From NCBI GenBank assembly GCA_028571305.1, contig JAOXNS010277651.1, forward strand, positions 1-21,214: DNA of 21,214 bases. Reading direction: 5' to 3'. Numbering within the stretch: position 1 is the stretch's first letter; each line of letters begins with the position of its first letter. Origin of the DNA: Magicicada cassinii (Eukaryota > Arthropoda > Insecta > Hemiptera > Cicadidae). This document shows positions 9,831-19,580 of this stretch, piece after piece. Made by a program: the position numbers and the translations under genes. Below the pieces are notes generated by a model that worked only from the letters and a program-made list of their open reading frames with translations, was not told where the DNA came from and did not search any database.

Positions 9831-11153
9831 TTAAGTAAATAAATAATGCATTAACATTTGAGTAATACGATTTTGTTTTGATTAGCACAGAACGCCAAAA
9901 ATGAATTACAGTGATTAATGAGTAAATGATGAACCAGGAATGGAGGCTGTCAGTATACGTTGTTGGTTATGACAGTCTGTCTACGAAACTGTCATAGATT
10001 AATGAAGTCCTAATGTTGACGTCACATGTTTGTTTGTTCAACTGGAGTAGTGTGTGGCTAGTGAACGTAACGGGTAATTAATTACGACCATTGTTTGTCT
10101 CTACGTTTGACTTCATTTTTCAGTGTTACATTATGGACTATATATCACGAAGAACTAATTGCATAAATTAATTTAATTATTGAGTCTAGTTTTTAGAAAT
10201 TACGTTTGAAACTATTTAATTTGAATTTTCAGGAATTACTAAAAAGTAAATACATTTTATTTTCTAAAAGTCATCTATTGATAGCGTAACAAGTTAAATT
10301 TCCAGACTTAACTTTGTTCATGGGTAAACAAACTTGTTTGTTAGATCAGGTTTTACGCGGCCATTAAGTGACCTACTTCACTGCCGACCGTTAAAACCGG
10401 TAGTGATCATAGAGAGGCTAAACTGATATACGGTTTTTCATAAAGGTATACCGCAGATGCATTTGATAAATGTTGTCTAAGTACGCAAGGGATACTTTTA
10501 CAAACAGATACACGTTTTCCATAGAAAGTAGTTACGTTAAGGAAAAATAGCTTTTTTATAGAAAAGATATCCATTAAGTATGAACTTCCAAACTCTAGTC
10601 TCTAAGAAGTGACATACACTTGGTGCTTGGAATTCACAGGCTGATCATGGTAGAAAAATATTACATTTGCTGCAAGACGTGTGTGTGTTTCTGAATTTCA
10701 CTTATAGTAGTAACTCTTCATGTCTGTAGTTTATTGGAGTGTAGACAATATTACATTATTAGTAATTGCATAATACATTATTACTTTACTTTAAGTATGT
10801 TTCGCAGATACAAACTGCTTGATGAAAATTTACATCTAACGAATAATCGATTTGAATTTCTATTTAAATATTTCGATTGCAGTAATGTTTGTTTACCTAG
10901 TCAGCTGTTCTTACGATATAGGCCTATAGGAAGTTCGGCACTTTCCCAATAACCGTATTTTCACTACATTTGCATTATATTATTTTACATATTTTTCTGT
11001 GTTTTTAGTATTTTTCATTTATTATATTTTCATTTTATAATTTTTGTATTGAGATATTTTTCTTTGTTTTTTTCTTTTTAGTACTTCCGTTCATTTATGT
11101 ATACTTTCTTTTAAATACGAATAACGTATTTAATATCTATTCTGTTTTGTATT
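9831..11153. other. AT-rich intergenic stretch with small hairpins
   Basis: No gene was recognised. A perfect 9-bp hairpin TATGACAGT/ACTGTCATA occupies 9968-9976/9988-9996. AACAAAC-TT-GTTTGTT lies at 10327-10342, and the 12-bp palindrome TATAGGCCTATA at 10917-10928. A 72-codon plus-strand frame at 10734-10952 has no identifiable domain. Confidence 0.5.
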
Positions 11154-12224
11154 TTAACCATATTTTTCATTAAAAATTTTTTTAACAAATTTTTTTAATG
11201 AATCCAACTTGTTTACAAAGCTGAGAACTCTCAGGCACTTTTCCAGGTTGTTGTCGTCATCAAAAGTGATCATTATATTGTTAATTCTCTCGTCCTGTTT
11301 AACATAAACCTTCTTTCGTTTCTGACCCGGTTCTCCGAGAGCCTTTGCCATCAGTAAATATTGAAAATAAATTTTCTGCGCTTCTTCTTTCATCATTTTA
11401 ACCAACAGGAAACATAGCGTGAAAATGATGTTCAACTTTGAGTTCCAACTCTGAACCACGTTGTTAGTTGTGTCGTTGTCCATAAACATTCCATAGCTCA
11501 GTAGGAACTTTTGGGTTGTCCATTCATCGATGAACTAAGTATTACATGAAAAAACTAATTTCTCATTTTCGGGAAGATTTTCCACGAGCAGGAGACACCT
11601 TCTACGCGATCAATCGGTAAATAAATATGGCAAAGTAGCACACACCCTACACGTGGGTCTTATATTCTCACTCTCCTTTTACTTTACGCTCTGTCCAATG
11701 TTTTGTATTTATCTCCAAACAGATTCACTAAACGTATGTAGTTGTAGCCACTAACTGTAGTATCTGGTAATATCTTCCTGCCCGCCCTGGTAGCCGTAGC
11801 TTCAAAATCAAGTTTTATTTTGACGACCAGAATGGACACCATTTCTTGAGAAGAGTAAATAAACAAAATATGTAGAACTGGCAAACATTTTATCCGGCAA
11901 AAGTGCAAACAGAACTGCAAACACTTTCGTGTCATTAGGTGCGCTGAAGAGGTCAAAGAGCACAGTGTATAACTGAGCAAACTGTTTTAGACCACTTCTA
12001 AACGTCGAAAAAAAACATTCGCCGTCGTTTAGCAGGCCTTTGGCATGTTCTCCTGCAAACACAAAAAGCCCTTGGCTTAATTCATCTGTATAAACATTTC
12101 TAAGAAAACTTGAGTTACAAACGAGGGGCAAAATTTCTTCTGAGAAAACGAGCATCAAACTGTCGTGGGAATTCTGTTCTGTTCCCAGTACGTTTCGCCT
12201 TTTCCTACACAGTCGAGCTTTCAA
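11154..12224 (-). pseudogene. Mutator-like (MULE) transposase relic, copy 1
   Basis: From 12224 downward the minus strand reads RKRRNVLGTEQNSHDS, FSEEILPLV, GLFVFAGEHAKGLL, then GECFFSTFRSGLKQFAQLYT and VLFALLPDKM, the usual order at the start of the MULE catalytic core. In another frame follows KLDFEATATRAGRKILPDTT with VSGYNY, the block around the second catalytic Asp. Next come CATLPYLFTD and DRVEG, LVENLPENEKL, FIDEW, TTNNVVQSWNSKL and VYVKQDERINNIM, ending at a TAA at 11154. This covers nearly the whole core and C-terminus; the N-terminal FLYWCH zinc-finger part is missing. At least two frame changes (about 11810-11900 and 11600-11650) and several in-frame stops break it. The family's DGTF motif reads STF, and the Glu of NNxxExxN is Gln, so two of three catalytic residues look lost. 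It lies in the same orientation as the second relic at 13922-14511 but is not its continuation, because both include the DGTF region. Confidence 0.8.
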
Positions 12225-12861
12225 GTTGTTTTATATCAGCATTTATGCAACTATTTTTATACTTTTGAATAAATTTCCGAAAATTCCTCCATAAAAATTG
12301 CATGCACTGGCACGGAATTTTCTTTCCTAGCCATAATTCTCTAATGTTTTTTGACTTTGATTTTAACTACGTTTGGAATCCATCTATTGTAATGATAATT
12401 TTGTTAAGTAAAGTTGTTTTTACATTTACATTACATATAAATTACATTTACATTACATTTGCTCTTTTTGTCCTTTATGCACACCTAACTAATTTGATCA
12501 TTACCCTTCCTCTGAAGACGGTGCTGATATCCACCAATAACTAAAGACGGCTACCCATCCTCGTTGTTAAAACGTCACCATCATAAGAATCTAATGTCAA
12601 AAAACAAGAACGATGTTAACTTCTTCGTGAGATGATAGCACACATACAACAGTAACATTTCTTAGAATTATGACACTTGACGATTTGACACATACAGATT
12701 TCTGCTCTGTCGTCGGTAGCGTTCTCACTGCGCCCGTGCTCTATGCTTCAACGCTGAAATCGTGCTTTGGCGCCTATACTGACAAACCCGTGTTTTGTTA
12801 GACGCTTTAACATCTGGCCGCATGGCTACTTATCCACTTTTCTGTAACTCCCTAGACAACA
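12225..12861. other. Intergenic stretch between the two MULE relics
   Basis: No coding homology was found, including on the minus strand where the N-terminus of MULE copy 1 would be expected. A GC-richer patch at 12700-12830 is unassigned. It could hold the old end of either element, but I see no inverted terminal pair. Confidence 0.45.
12420..12458. repeat. Short tandem duplication TTACATTTACATTACAT
   Basis: The 17-mer occurs at 12420-12436 and 12442-12458 with a 5-bp spacer, giving a 22-bp period. This is simple local duplication in A/T-rich DNA. Confidence 0.6.
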
Positions 12862-12930
12862 CTAGAGGTCCTATTGAAAAAAGAAAATTTGAAGAGGACC
12901 TAGAGGTCCTAGAAAAAAAATTTGAATAAG
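12862..12930. repeat. Imperfect ~38-bp tandem duplication
   Basis: CTAGAGGTCCTA plus an A-rich tract and TTTGAA occurs at 12862-12899 and again, slightly shortened, from 12900 to about 12930. The junction forms the hairpin AGGACC-TAGA-GGTCCT. It looks like replication slippage. Confidence 0.6.
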
Positions 12931-13921
12931 TCATTGGTAAAGCCATTGTCACAGAATTAAATACACATTAAAGTACAATTACTAGATTTACTTTTTGGAA
13001 TATCATTTAAATGGGCAGATAATATACAAATTTTTCTTTTCTGTGCTTCACACGATTCTAAAGCTTTATACTGCATAGGTTCCAACTTGCTTTCACACGT
13101 GATTCAGGCTTGAAATTGACTGTACCTAAGGATCTTGCTACAACGAAGATCATCGTACAAAACATCTTGCTCTAGCTAAACAAGTTCTTAAACGCAGGCG
13201 TGTTTAGGAGTTTTTTAAATAGTGTTTCCAGTTTTTAATTTTCTCAATTATGTATTGTCATTATTAATAGAATTATTCAAGCATCGTATTTTCTGTTATC
13301 CTTATCTGTTTTTGTTCCTTCTGTTTGATGCTCAGAATGTCCACTTCAGTTAATCAAGCTTTACTATGTTACTCAAATTCGTGTGTATGTTTTCGTTATC
13401 GATTCCAGATTTTTTCAGACTCTCATCAAGTTTGATATATATTATTTTCCTTTTCTGTTCAGGAGACCCACCTCAATGGTTTCGATTTGAGTTGTATTTA
13501 CTCTGCTTCAGTATTGTGTTTTTCTACTAGGAAATAGTACCTTCTACTGCATTGTTTTATCTGTATCCTTCTCCAAAATAATTCCACAAATGAAATGACA
13601 CCGGTTCATTGTGTAAACACTGCGACCCAACGAAGTCTACAAACTTTGTAAGTTTTGCATGATGAGGGCACATTGCCATAACCATACACCAGCAGGCCTT
13701 TACTAATTAAACTAGCATGTGGGTCATTGCTGCAACCGTCCTTCATGTTAAACGCACTTCTTCATTTTCTTTGTAACGCTGACAAGGCCAACAGTTTCCA
13801 TTTTGCGCCACAAACGTGGTATATAATGTAAATACCAACCATACACGTCGACGTCTGGGAAGACGTTCGTTGCAGCTAAATTACAGGAGTTTTATAGTTC
13901 GAAAGGTGTCTATCTGCAGAT
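12931..13921. other. Intergenic stretch, possibly decayed MULE copy 2 remainder
   Basis: Minus-strand frames at 13600-13760 stay open for about 45 codons but show no MULE motif. If copy 2 once continued here, its second half is beyond recognition. No other feature was seen. Confidence 0.4.
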
Positions 13922-14511
13922 ATGTTCTGTTTTTTTTTCTCCTAAGAGAATGTACACTATAGGACAAATACCCGTTTCACTACCATCTTTTCCAATATTT
14001 CAGTTTTGATGAAACTTTAAAAGTTCCGTAAAAGTAAAAGGAAACATCTTCAAAGAAACGTCTGCTCTACTGCAACAAAGAATTATCATCCTGTCGTGTA
14101 ATTTTAAAAACCAGTAATTCACTGTGAATCCTCTGTCAGTCTGTGCAATCTGTGAATCCATAATTGGTTAGAGTTGTTAAATAAAATTTTTTGGCTGCTG
14201 ACCAGATTCAGTACAGTTCCCAGAAATTTACTTCTCATTTTCACATTACTATACTTTGGTATTTTGGTCACCGTGTCAAAACTCTGATCAGAAGGTGATT
14301 GGAACTGCTGTCGGTAATCTTCAGAGTTCTGCTCTTTCAGCTCTTCTCGTGCTTATTTTAGCATTTTCCTAACGCTCCTGCTATCTCTGTTCCTGCCGAG
14401 TTAACACACAAGGCAAGTGACGCTCCTGAGAAGCCGCGATGAATCATCCTTGTTTCTTGTTTTAATGAATCATCGACGTGACGATGTTTCTCCTTCATAC
14501 ACAACTAGAAA
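13922..14511 (-). pseudogene. Mutator-like (MULE) transposase relic, copy 2, with FLYWCH-like start
   Basis: One minus-strand frame runs from 14511 to about 14118 with only three stops and no usable Met near its start. It reads FLVVYEGETSSRR, FIKTRNKDDSSR and SVTCLVC, resembling the FLYWCH zinc-finger layout. Then come AREELKEQNSEDYRQQFQSP and DTVTKIPKYSNVKMRSKFLG, the linker that leads into the MULE core. In a second frame (14116 downward) it gives RADVSLKMFPFTFTELLKFH and ICPIVYILLGEKKQN. These match the DGTFK...F.QL.TIH and P(V/L)VYALL(P)(N/D)K blocks; the first catalytic Asp is kept, with G, T and F changed. Further stops interrupt it and the DDE remainder is not recognisable. It differs enough from the 11.1-12.2-kb relic to be another family. 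The FLYWCH part is the weakest call. Confidence 0.6.
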
Positions 14512-14567
14512 GTAATATTATCACTTGAATGTTTAAATGATCATTAATGTTCAATTATGTTTAAATT

Positions 14568-14590
14568 ACTACTACTACTACTACTACTAC
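14568..14590. repeat. (ACT)n microsatellite
   Basis: Seven full ACT units plus AC, followed after one slip by another ACT. It is a pure short tandem repeat next to the FLYWCH-side end of MULE copy 2. Confidence 0.95.
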
Positions 14591-15318
14591 ACTGTATCGA
14601 TAGCCGTTACGAAGAAGAAAAGTCTTTCCTTTCTTTGAAGTAATGACTTCCATTTAGATCAGATAAACTTCAAAATTCACTACCAGAAGCAATATTCTTT
14701 GCGTTACCGAAAGCGTAGGAGTAACAAATTCAGCTCTAAAGCTATTGAAATATTCACAATGAAACAAAGTTACTAATCACACGTACTCTAATTCATTTAC
14801 AAATTTTGTGAACGTATCTCCAATATGTTTAAGTACCCAACACCACCCCGGGATTTGCTCTTATATTGTTTGTTTTGAATTCGTAATTATTTTAGTAACG
14901 GAGTAATTAAGAAACAATTAGTTTGTCCATTTACGCGTAAGTGGATTTGCTTCGGAGGTGAATTGAAATCATTGATATGAACGTTCTTCTCTGAAGCCAA
15001 TTTATTGATGATTCACAAATACAAAACGTTTACAATTTTCTTTATAATAATAATTCTTGAAATTCAATTACTTTTACACAACTCTAAGTTGAGTTACTAG
15101 TACTTAGTTTCAACAAAATAATGTATCTACTTTAGTTACTATTTAAAAAATGAAAAAGAACAAAAAAAAGTATGACTGAATATGACTGGCTAGAGAGCCT
15201 CTCTTAGAGCACCTCTAACACAGATTAAGAATTAGTGAACGTAAGACAGATGTAAGTTCTCTCAGAACTCTTACAATCAAATCTGTTTTCTTTAGCATTT
15301 GCTTGGCTTTTTATCGTG
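14591..15318. other. AT-rich intergenic stretch, no gene seen
   Basis: Frequent stops in all frames. Nothing was recognised apart from short hairpins such as AGAGA-GCC-TCTCT near 15193-15205. Confidence 0.5.
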
Positions 15319-15723
15319 GTAGGATCGCCAATTTACTCTCCTAACAGGACGATCGGGAAGTCGGGGTGAGGCCGACGGTAGCAAGACAGTTACAAGCAGG
15401 GGGTCATGATCGGACGAGAGGTCCGACACCGCGCTGACTTGTAGATGAAAGGGGACGGCCTTGGCAATTACAATGTCAAGGACGTCCGGCGGATGACCCG
15501 CACAGGAAAAGTATGTCGGTTCGGACGGGCCGATGACGAGGACACTGGGATCATCTTCGACAGCCCTACGGAGAGAATTACCGTAGGGGTTTGACGTTCT
15601 GCTGTTCCACGAGGGATGCTTGGCGTTAAGGTCTCCGGCAACGATGGTTGGGAGATCGCTGTCTAGGAGGGCGTCCCACTCCTCGTGCGGCGGAGCTCGA
15701 TGGCCGGGCGGTTGGTACGCAGA
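15319..15723 (-). pseudogene. Jockey/CR1-like LINE endonuclease fragment, frame open
   Basis: This is an internal piece of the apurinic-type (exonuclease/endonuclease/phosphatase) domain that nicks target DNA for LINE insertion. The minus-strand frame 15750-15292 has 152 codons. Its first ten or so (AT-rich) and last eight are flank; the LINE part begins at SAYQPPGH. Visible motifs are IVAGDLNAKHPSW (GDLN at residues 39-42, metal-binding Asp and substrate-contacting Asn), PPDVLDIVI (87-95) and SSDHDPLL (112-119, the catalytic Asp-His pair), ending RRVNWRSY. The first third of the domain, the RT and the gag-like ORF1 are all missing, so this is truncated at both ends. The piece has no stop and is much richer in G+C and CpG than its surroundings, which suggests relatively recent arrival. 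It is not a functional gene by itself; an exon captured by a host gene is possible but unsupported. Confidence 0.85.
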
Positions 15724-15751
15724 CGTACAATAAAATATTTTATAGTGCATA

Positions 15752-15784
15752 TTACCTGAAGTTACCTGATTTTTTGTTACCTGA
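15752..15784. repeat. Three copies of TTACCTGA beside the LINE fragment
   Basis: The octamer lies at 15752-15759, 15762-15769 and 15777-15784, immediately outside the 5' edge of the LINE endonuclease piece. It may be local slippage at an insertion junction. Confidence 0.55.
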
Positions 15785-16699
15785 AATGCGTATTTCTCTG
15801 TTCTATACTTTTGAAATTCTGATGGTTTTGGTCATTACATCTAAGCATTTGTAAGCAAAATTTACAAAAAATTATTCCAAGTAAAGTACAAATATTTGAA
15901 AAGTACTTTTTAAAATAAAGTACCGAGTTAATACATTTTGTAGCGTTTCATTTAATTTTAGTATTTTAGTAAGCCATGCTTCATGTATGTAGGGCGTATC
16001 ATTTTGCGGACTGTGAATGAAGACGCAGTTTTATCCATTTTGTGTTATCTCTGTAAACAGACGCGCACACGGCTCTAAGTAAAACAAGACGTATACCACT
16101 ACTATGACTGGTTACTAGTCACACAATGTGCTTTTGTGTTACCGGTACTCGATGGCTGGTGGCATTTTGACACAAGTTTGTGACGCGAGTATAAGCCAGG
16201 CACTGCAGCATTTTTAGACCCAGAAAAAGGTATTCGGCCGAGTGTCGAAATGTTGAAAAAAGGAAGTAGCAAGACGTGTTCAGTATTGGAAAGGTTTTAG
16301 AAGAGTATAAGAGAAACATCGGAAAGGTATCGGTATTAATTTATTACAAAAAGCGTCAGAAAGTAGCGAGGACTAGAAGGCTATCGTATTTCAACTAGCC
16401 TACAAAGTTTAACAACATAGCTTATTATTAACCGGTAATGTTGTCTGACTATAAAATGTTGATGGGAACTATGGCAACTAAAACGAAAGTAGTGCCATTT
16501 AGGAGATCTAAACATGTAAACATAATCGTTTATACTTGAGAATTAAAGGGAGTTAATATTTTTATTTATTTAGGGAAATATCATTAATGCTGTGACGGAT
16601 GCATTGACAACAAACTAAGTAAACTTCGGATACTTAAAGAATAATTCATAGCTCGTTAAAATACATTGATACAAAACGTGAATGCGTAAGGATAGATAC
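15785..16699. other. AT-rich intergenic stretch, no gene seen
   Basis: A 66-codon minus-strand frame (16119-16319) has no motif. A near-palindrome TGACTGGTTACTAGTCA lies at about 16105-16121. No other feature was found. Confidence 0.5.
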
Positions 16700-16920
16700 A
16701 AAATTGGCATTTTACAAGGCAATGGTCGAACTTTTTGATTTAATACAACGTGAAAATTGGACACTGATTAGCAAACATGGAAGATGAATTGAGACGTCGA
16801 AAATGCCATTCTTAATATGACTGAAGTTAAGCTAGACTGAGTAGGATAACGAAGTAAGGTGCACGGGAACAAGAAATGGAAAGTGTTATGAACGACATGT
16901 CAGAATAGAGGGGGAACTGT
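16700..16920 (+). pseudogene. Decayed LINE endonuclease N-terminus (RTE/CR1-like)
   Basis: A single plus-strand frame, broken by many stops, reads KIGILQGNGRTF, then KLD, then DVENAILNMTEVKLD and VG, then RSKVHG. This follows the opening of many insect LINE endonucleases, roughly KIGTWNVRT...GKL.N...EM.RL.(I/L)D.(L/V)GISEVRW.G. The loss of Trp at the expected W positions is explained by TGG-to-TGA-type changes at several sites. It is 5'-proximal LINE sequence without the RT, so it is not a simple 5'-truncated insertion. It may belong to the same broad family as the C-terminal RT piece at 2300-2746, but that cannot be tested here. Low-to-moderate confidence because the match rests on about 60 degraded residues. 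Confidence 0.4.
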
Positions 16921-18180
16921 GCCGCTGAGAGGATCTCCGTGGGTGCAGTGAAATACAAGCATTCGGATTGAAGAACTGGAAAAGGACAAAGTACGAGATA
17001 GGAAGTTCATCGTTGAAGGTACAGTGCCAAGCCCTGAAAGGGAAGAAGAATGAGAAGATGAAAATTATTTTGATAAACAGTTGTTGTTCATACTAATTGG
17101 TTATCAATATCAGTTTCTATTACAACATGCAAGGCTACATGGCATTGTACAGTTACAAACAATTCGTTTTTGATAAATTTGGCAAAAAATAAACATCAGT
17201 TGTTCAACACGTATTTGTTTTCTCTTGTTACAAACGTACAAACAAGTGCCGTGTGCTGTGTGTGCGTGTGTTTTGCGAAACAGACCACACGGGATTTCAG
17301 AATTTAATAACTTTCTTTTGAGTTGCCCCCCCACTGCGTTGTGCGTAATTTAGCGCTGTGTGCATTGCCAGGCACAAAGCCTTTAGATGGTGCCTTTGTT
17401 CTCCCCTCGCTCCTGCTCCATAACTATTTATATTTATGACCGGTACAACGTTGTACACAGTTGTTTAGTATTTATAATTAATTTCGATTTCATAATTAAC
17501 TCTTACAAATTTTTCAGCGTTAGGATTACGCTAATATTACGGGGATGTTAAAATTTTATTTACAAAGTGTTCTGGTTTCCGTCGCTTACAACTTCTTTAG
17601 ATTCGAGAAGCGCTTCAGAAGTCAACGTTTCAGAAAGATTTTAATTACAAATCATATACCACATTTCTTACCAGTATACCATACAGTGTATGTAGAATAG
17701 AATAAGCCCAAGTAGAATGCCGAGAAGCACATTTGAACCGTGTTTCTGACTGCGTGCTTCATCGTTACATTTTGTTTAATAATTGTACATCGACAACTAT
17801 AAACATTTTAAGAATTTTCTACATTGGTGTTAATAACAATCCATCCACTGATTACATAATATGTTACGTAACAAAACACACAGATCGTCTGAAGATTTAT
17901 AAACAAGTATATTCTACACAAAGTAAGTTCTATTGTAAGAATATGTATCACTTAAAATAACAATCATTTAAGAGACTGTGGTTAACATGAGTGGTTATGA
18001 ATTTACTTTATTGTTATTATTAAGCTGTGGTGAAAGGAGCTGTTATCCGTACTAAATTCGTAAACAATTTTGACTTATGAATTTTATAATATCTTTGGAA
18101 ACAAGTAGCCCGATATTTTCCGCCAATGTCTTATTCATTACACGAAATAAGTGATACATATAGTAATTCTACTAGAATTT
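16921..18180. other. Intergenic stretch, no gene seen
   Basis: No domain was recognised in the 74-codon minus frame at 17110-17334 or the 75-codon plus frame at 17733-17960. The perfect 14-bp palindrome GTACAACGTTGTAC lies at 17443-17456. A GT-rich patch lies near 17250-17272. Confidence 0.5.
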
Positions 18181-18560
18181 AAAATTCTAAGCTCAGACGC
18201 GGGCGGGATTGTTATACACCGTTAGCAACAGGTAGATTGTTTTTGTTGTGTCGTTAATTTAGCAAAAGGTTCAGTACAGTAGTTTAGTGTAGTAAGGGCG
18301 CGTCACAATTGGCTACCAGGTCTTGAACACTGTTCCGGCCTACACCCTTTATTCACCGCCCCATTCCGCCCTCCAGGAAATTACTACATCGATCCGCGAA
18401 TACACGTCTCTTCAATTACATCTCGCAAAAATTACGACGTTGCCCTCTCGTACACATGCGTCCACGTTAATAAATCAACAAAATGTAACTCCAGTGATAT
18501 TCAGACCGCCACGTGACGCACATCTCTCCACTCCTCCTGCGTTTACAACTATATTATGCC
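18181..18560. other. CpG-richer patch, unassigned
   Basis: CpG dinucleotides are visibly denser here (I count about two dozen in 380 bp) than in the flanks, with GGGCGGG near 18202 and GGGCGCGTC near 18297. An 82-codon plus-strand frame (18323-18571) is rich in Thr, Pro and Ser but has no recognised motif. This might be a host promoter or first-exon region, or the GC-rich end of an unknown repeat. Evidence for either is thin. Confidence 0.3.
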
Positions 18561-19304
18561 TTTTAATGTAAAATGAATTATTATGCGACACATGAATTAT
18601 GATAATTTGCTTTTGCTGTTTGGTTGTACGATGCTGTTTCAAAGCGGTGAAACATATATGATTCCTGTTTCGAAAGAAATATCAGAAAAAATATTTAAAG
18701 TAAGGCACTAAAAAAGGAGACAATTTTTAAAAATTTAACAAAAGTTGAATTTTAATTTAATTTTATTGCAACAGTTAGTTTACTTTCATTAACAACGAAT
18801 TAAAATGAATGAAGGCATCAAGGATCATTTAATAAGTAAAACGACAAAGGTCAATTATTTAATTTGATTTATTCAATAAATGTAACAAGTTGCCTAGTGA
18901 TATTATTTCCAGTTAATAGTATGCAATTCTGTCACTGCTCTGTTAGTCTTTTGTCAGCAGGAAAAACTCTTTGTTGTCAATTTGAGTCATTATTTAACAT
19001 TTTGTCTTCATATCTTCTTTGCTGTGAAACTGGACTCCTTGAGGTACGCAAACAACGAGACGTCGGATGGGGCGACGTCTGAACCATACGTTGGATCTCC
19101 CAACACAATTCTGGACGAGCACTATCCTTAAGAAGCACCTCTTTCCTTCGAAAATTGTCAGCGAGCTATTTTCGAAGCTACCTTGCACATTTTTTAGATT
19201 ATTCACTTTCCTTTTTCAGTTTTCACCTTTTCACCGTCCTTTTCCTTATTCACTTTCCATGACTGTAGGTGACAATTTTGTTATGTTATCTGGGGTGTAA
19301 CGGA
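18561..19304. other. AT-rich stretch with two strong small hairpins
   Basis: AGACGTC/GACGTCT arms lie at 19058-19064/19074-19080. A perfect 10-bp pair CTTCGAAAAT/ATTTTCGAAG lies at 19146-19155/19168-19177 with a 12-nt loop. Three short overlapping frames here show no family motif and are regarded as chance. Confidence 0.5.
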
Positions 19305-19580
19305 TTTGTTCACTGGATGATCAACGGATGTGTTCAAACTGGATATCTTCACGCAACAATTTTCAGTGTACTCTAACTCGCCTGTCTCTTGAATAAATTC
19401 ATCAAGCCGAGATTTCACAGTTGTAACTAAAATCTCATTTGGTCGCGTCCCTCAAATCGGTTATGAGTAACACAGTGTTCGCCACATTTGTTCAACCGAC
19501 TTGAAATGTTTTGTACGGATCATAAAATTTCTACTGAACTGCTTGAGCATATGATAGTAAATTTCAAATGGATTTTACAG
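19305..19580 (-). pseudogene. Possible transposase helix-turn-helix relic
   Basis: One minus-strand frame from about 19580 to 19305 stays consistent through three stops. It reads PFEIYYHMLKQFSRNFMIRT, HFKSVEQMWRTLCYS, GTRPNEILVTTVKSRLDEFI and QETGELEYTEN. The layout ...VE.MWR....(F/Y)..RP......T...(R/K)(F/L).E(T/D)G resembles the N-terminal helix-turn-helix of insect mariner-type transposases (compare ...LWR..FG.RPP....I..L..KF.ETG.V). No DDE domain follows. It is suggestive only; a chance frame is possible. Confidence 0.3.

Noticed and set aside
15648-15854. 68-codon plus-strand frame
   Set aside because: It overlaps the LINE endonuclease fragment in antisense and reads into AT-rich flank; it is a shadow.
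18994-19300. Three overlapping short frames on both strands
   Set aside because: Mutually overlapping, without motifs; probably open by chance around the GC-richer hairpin patch.
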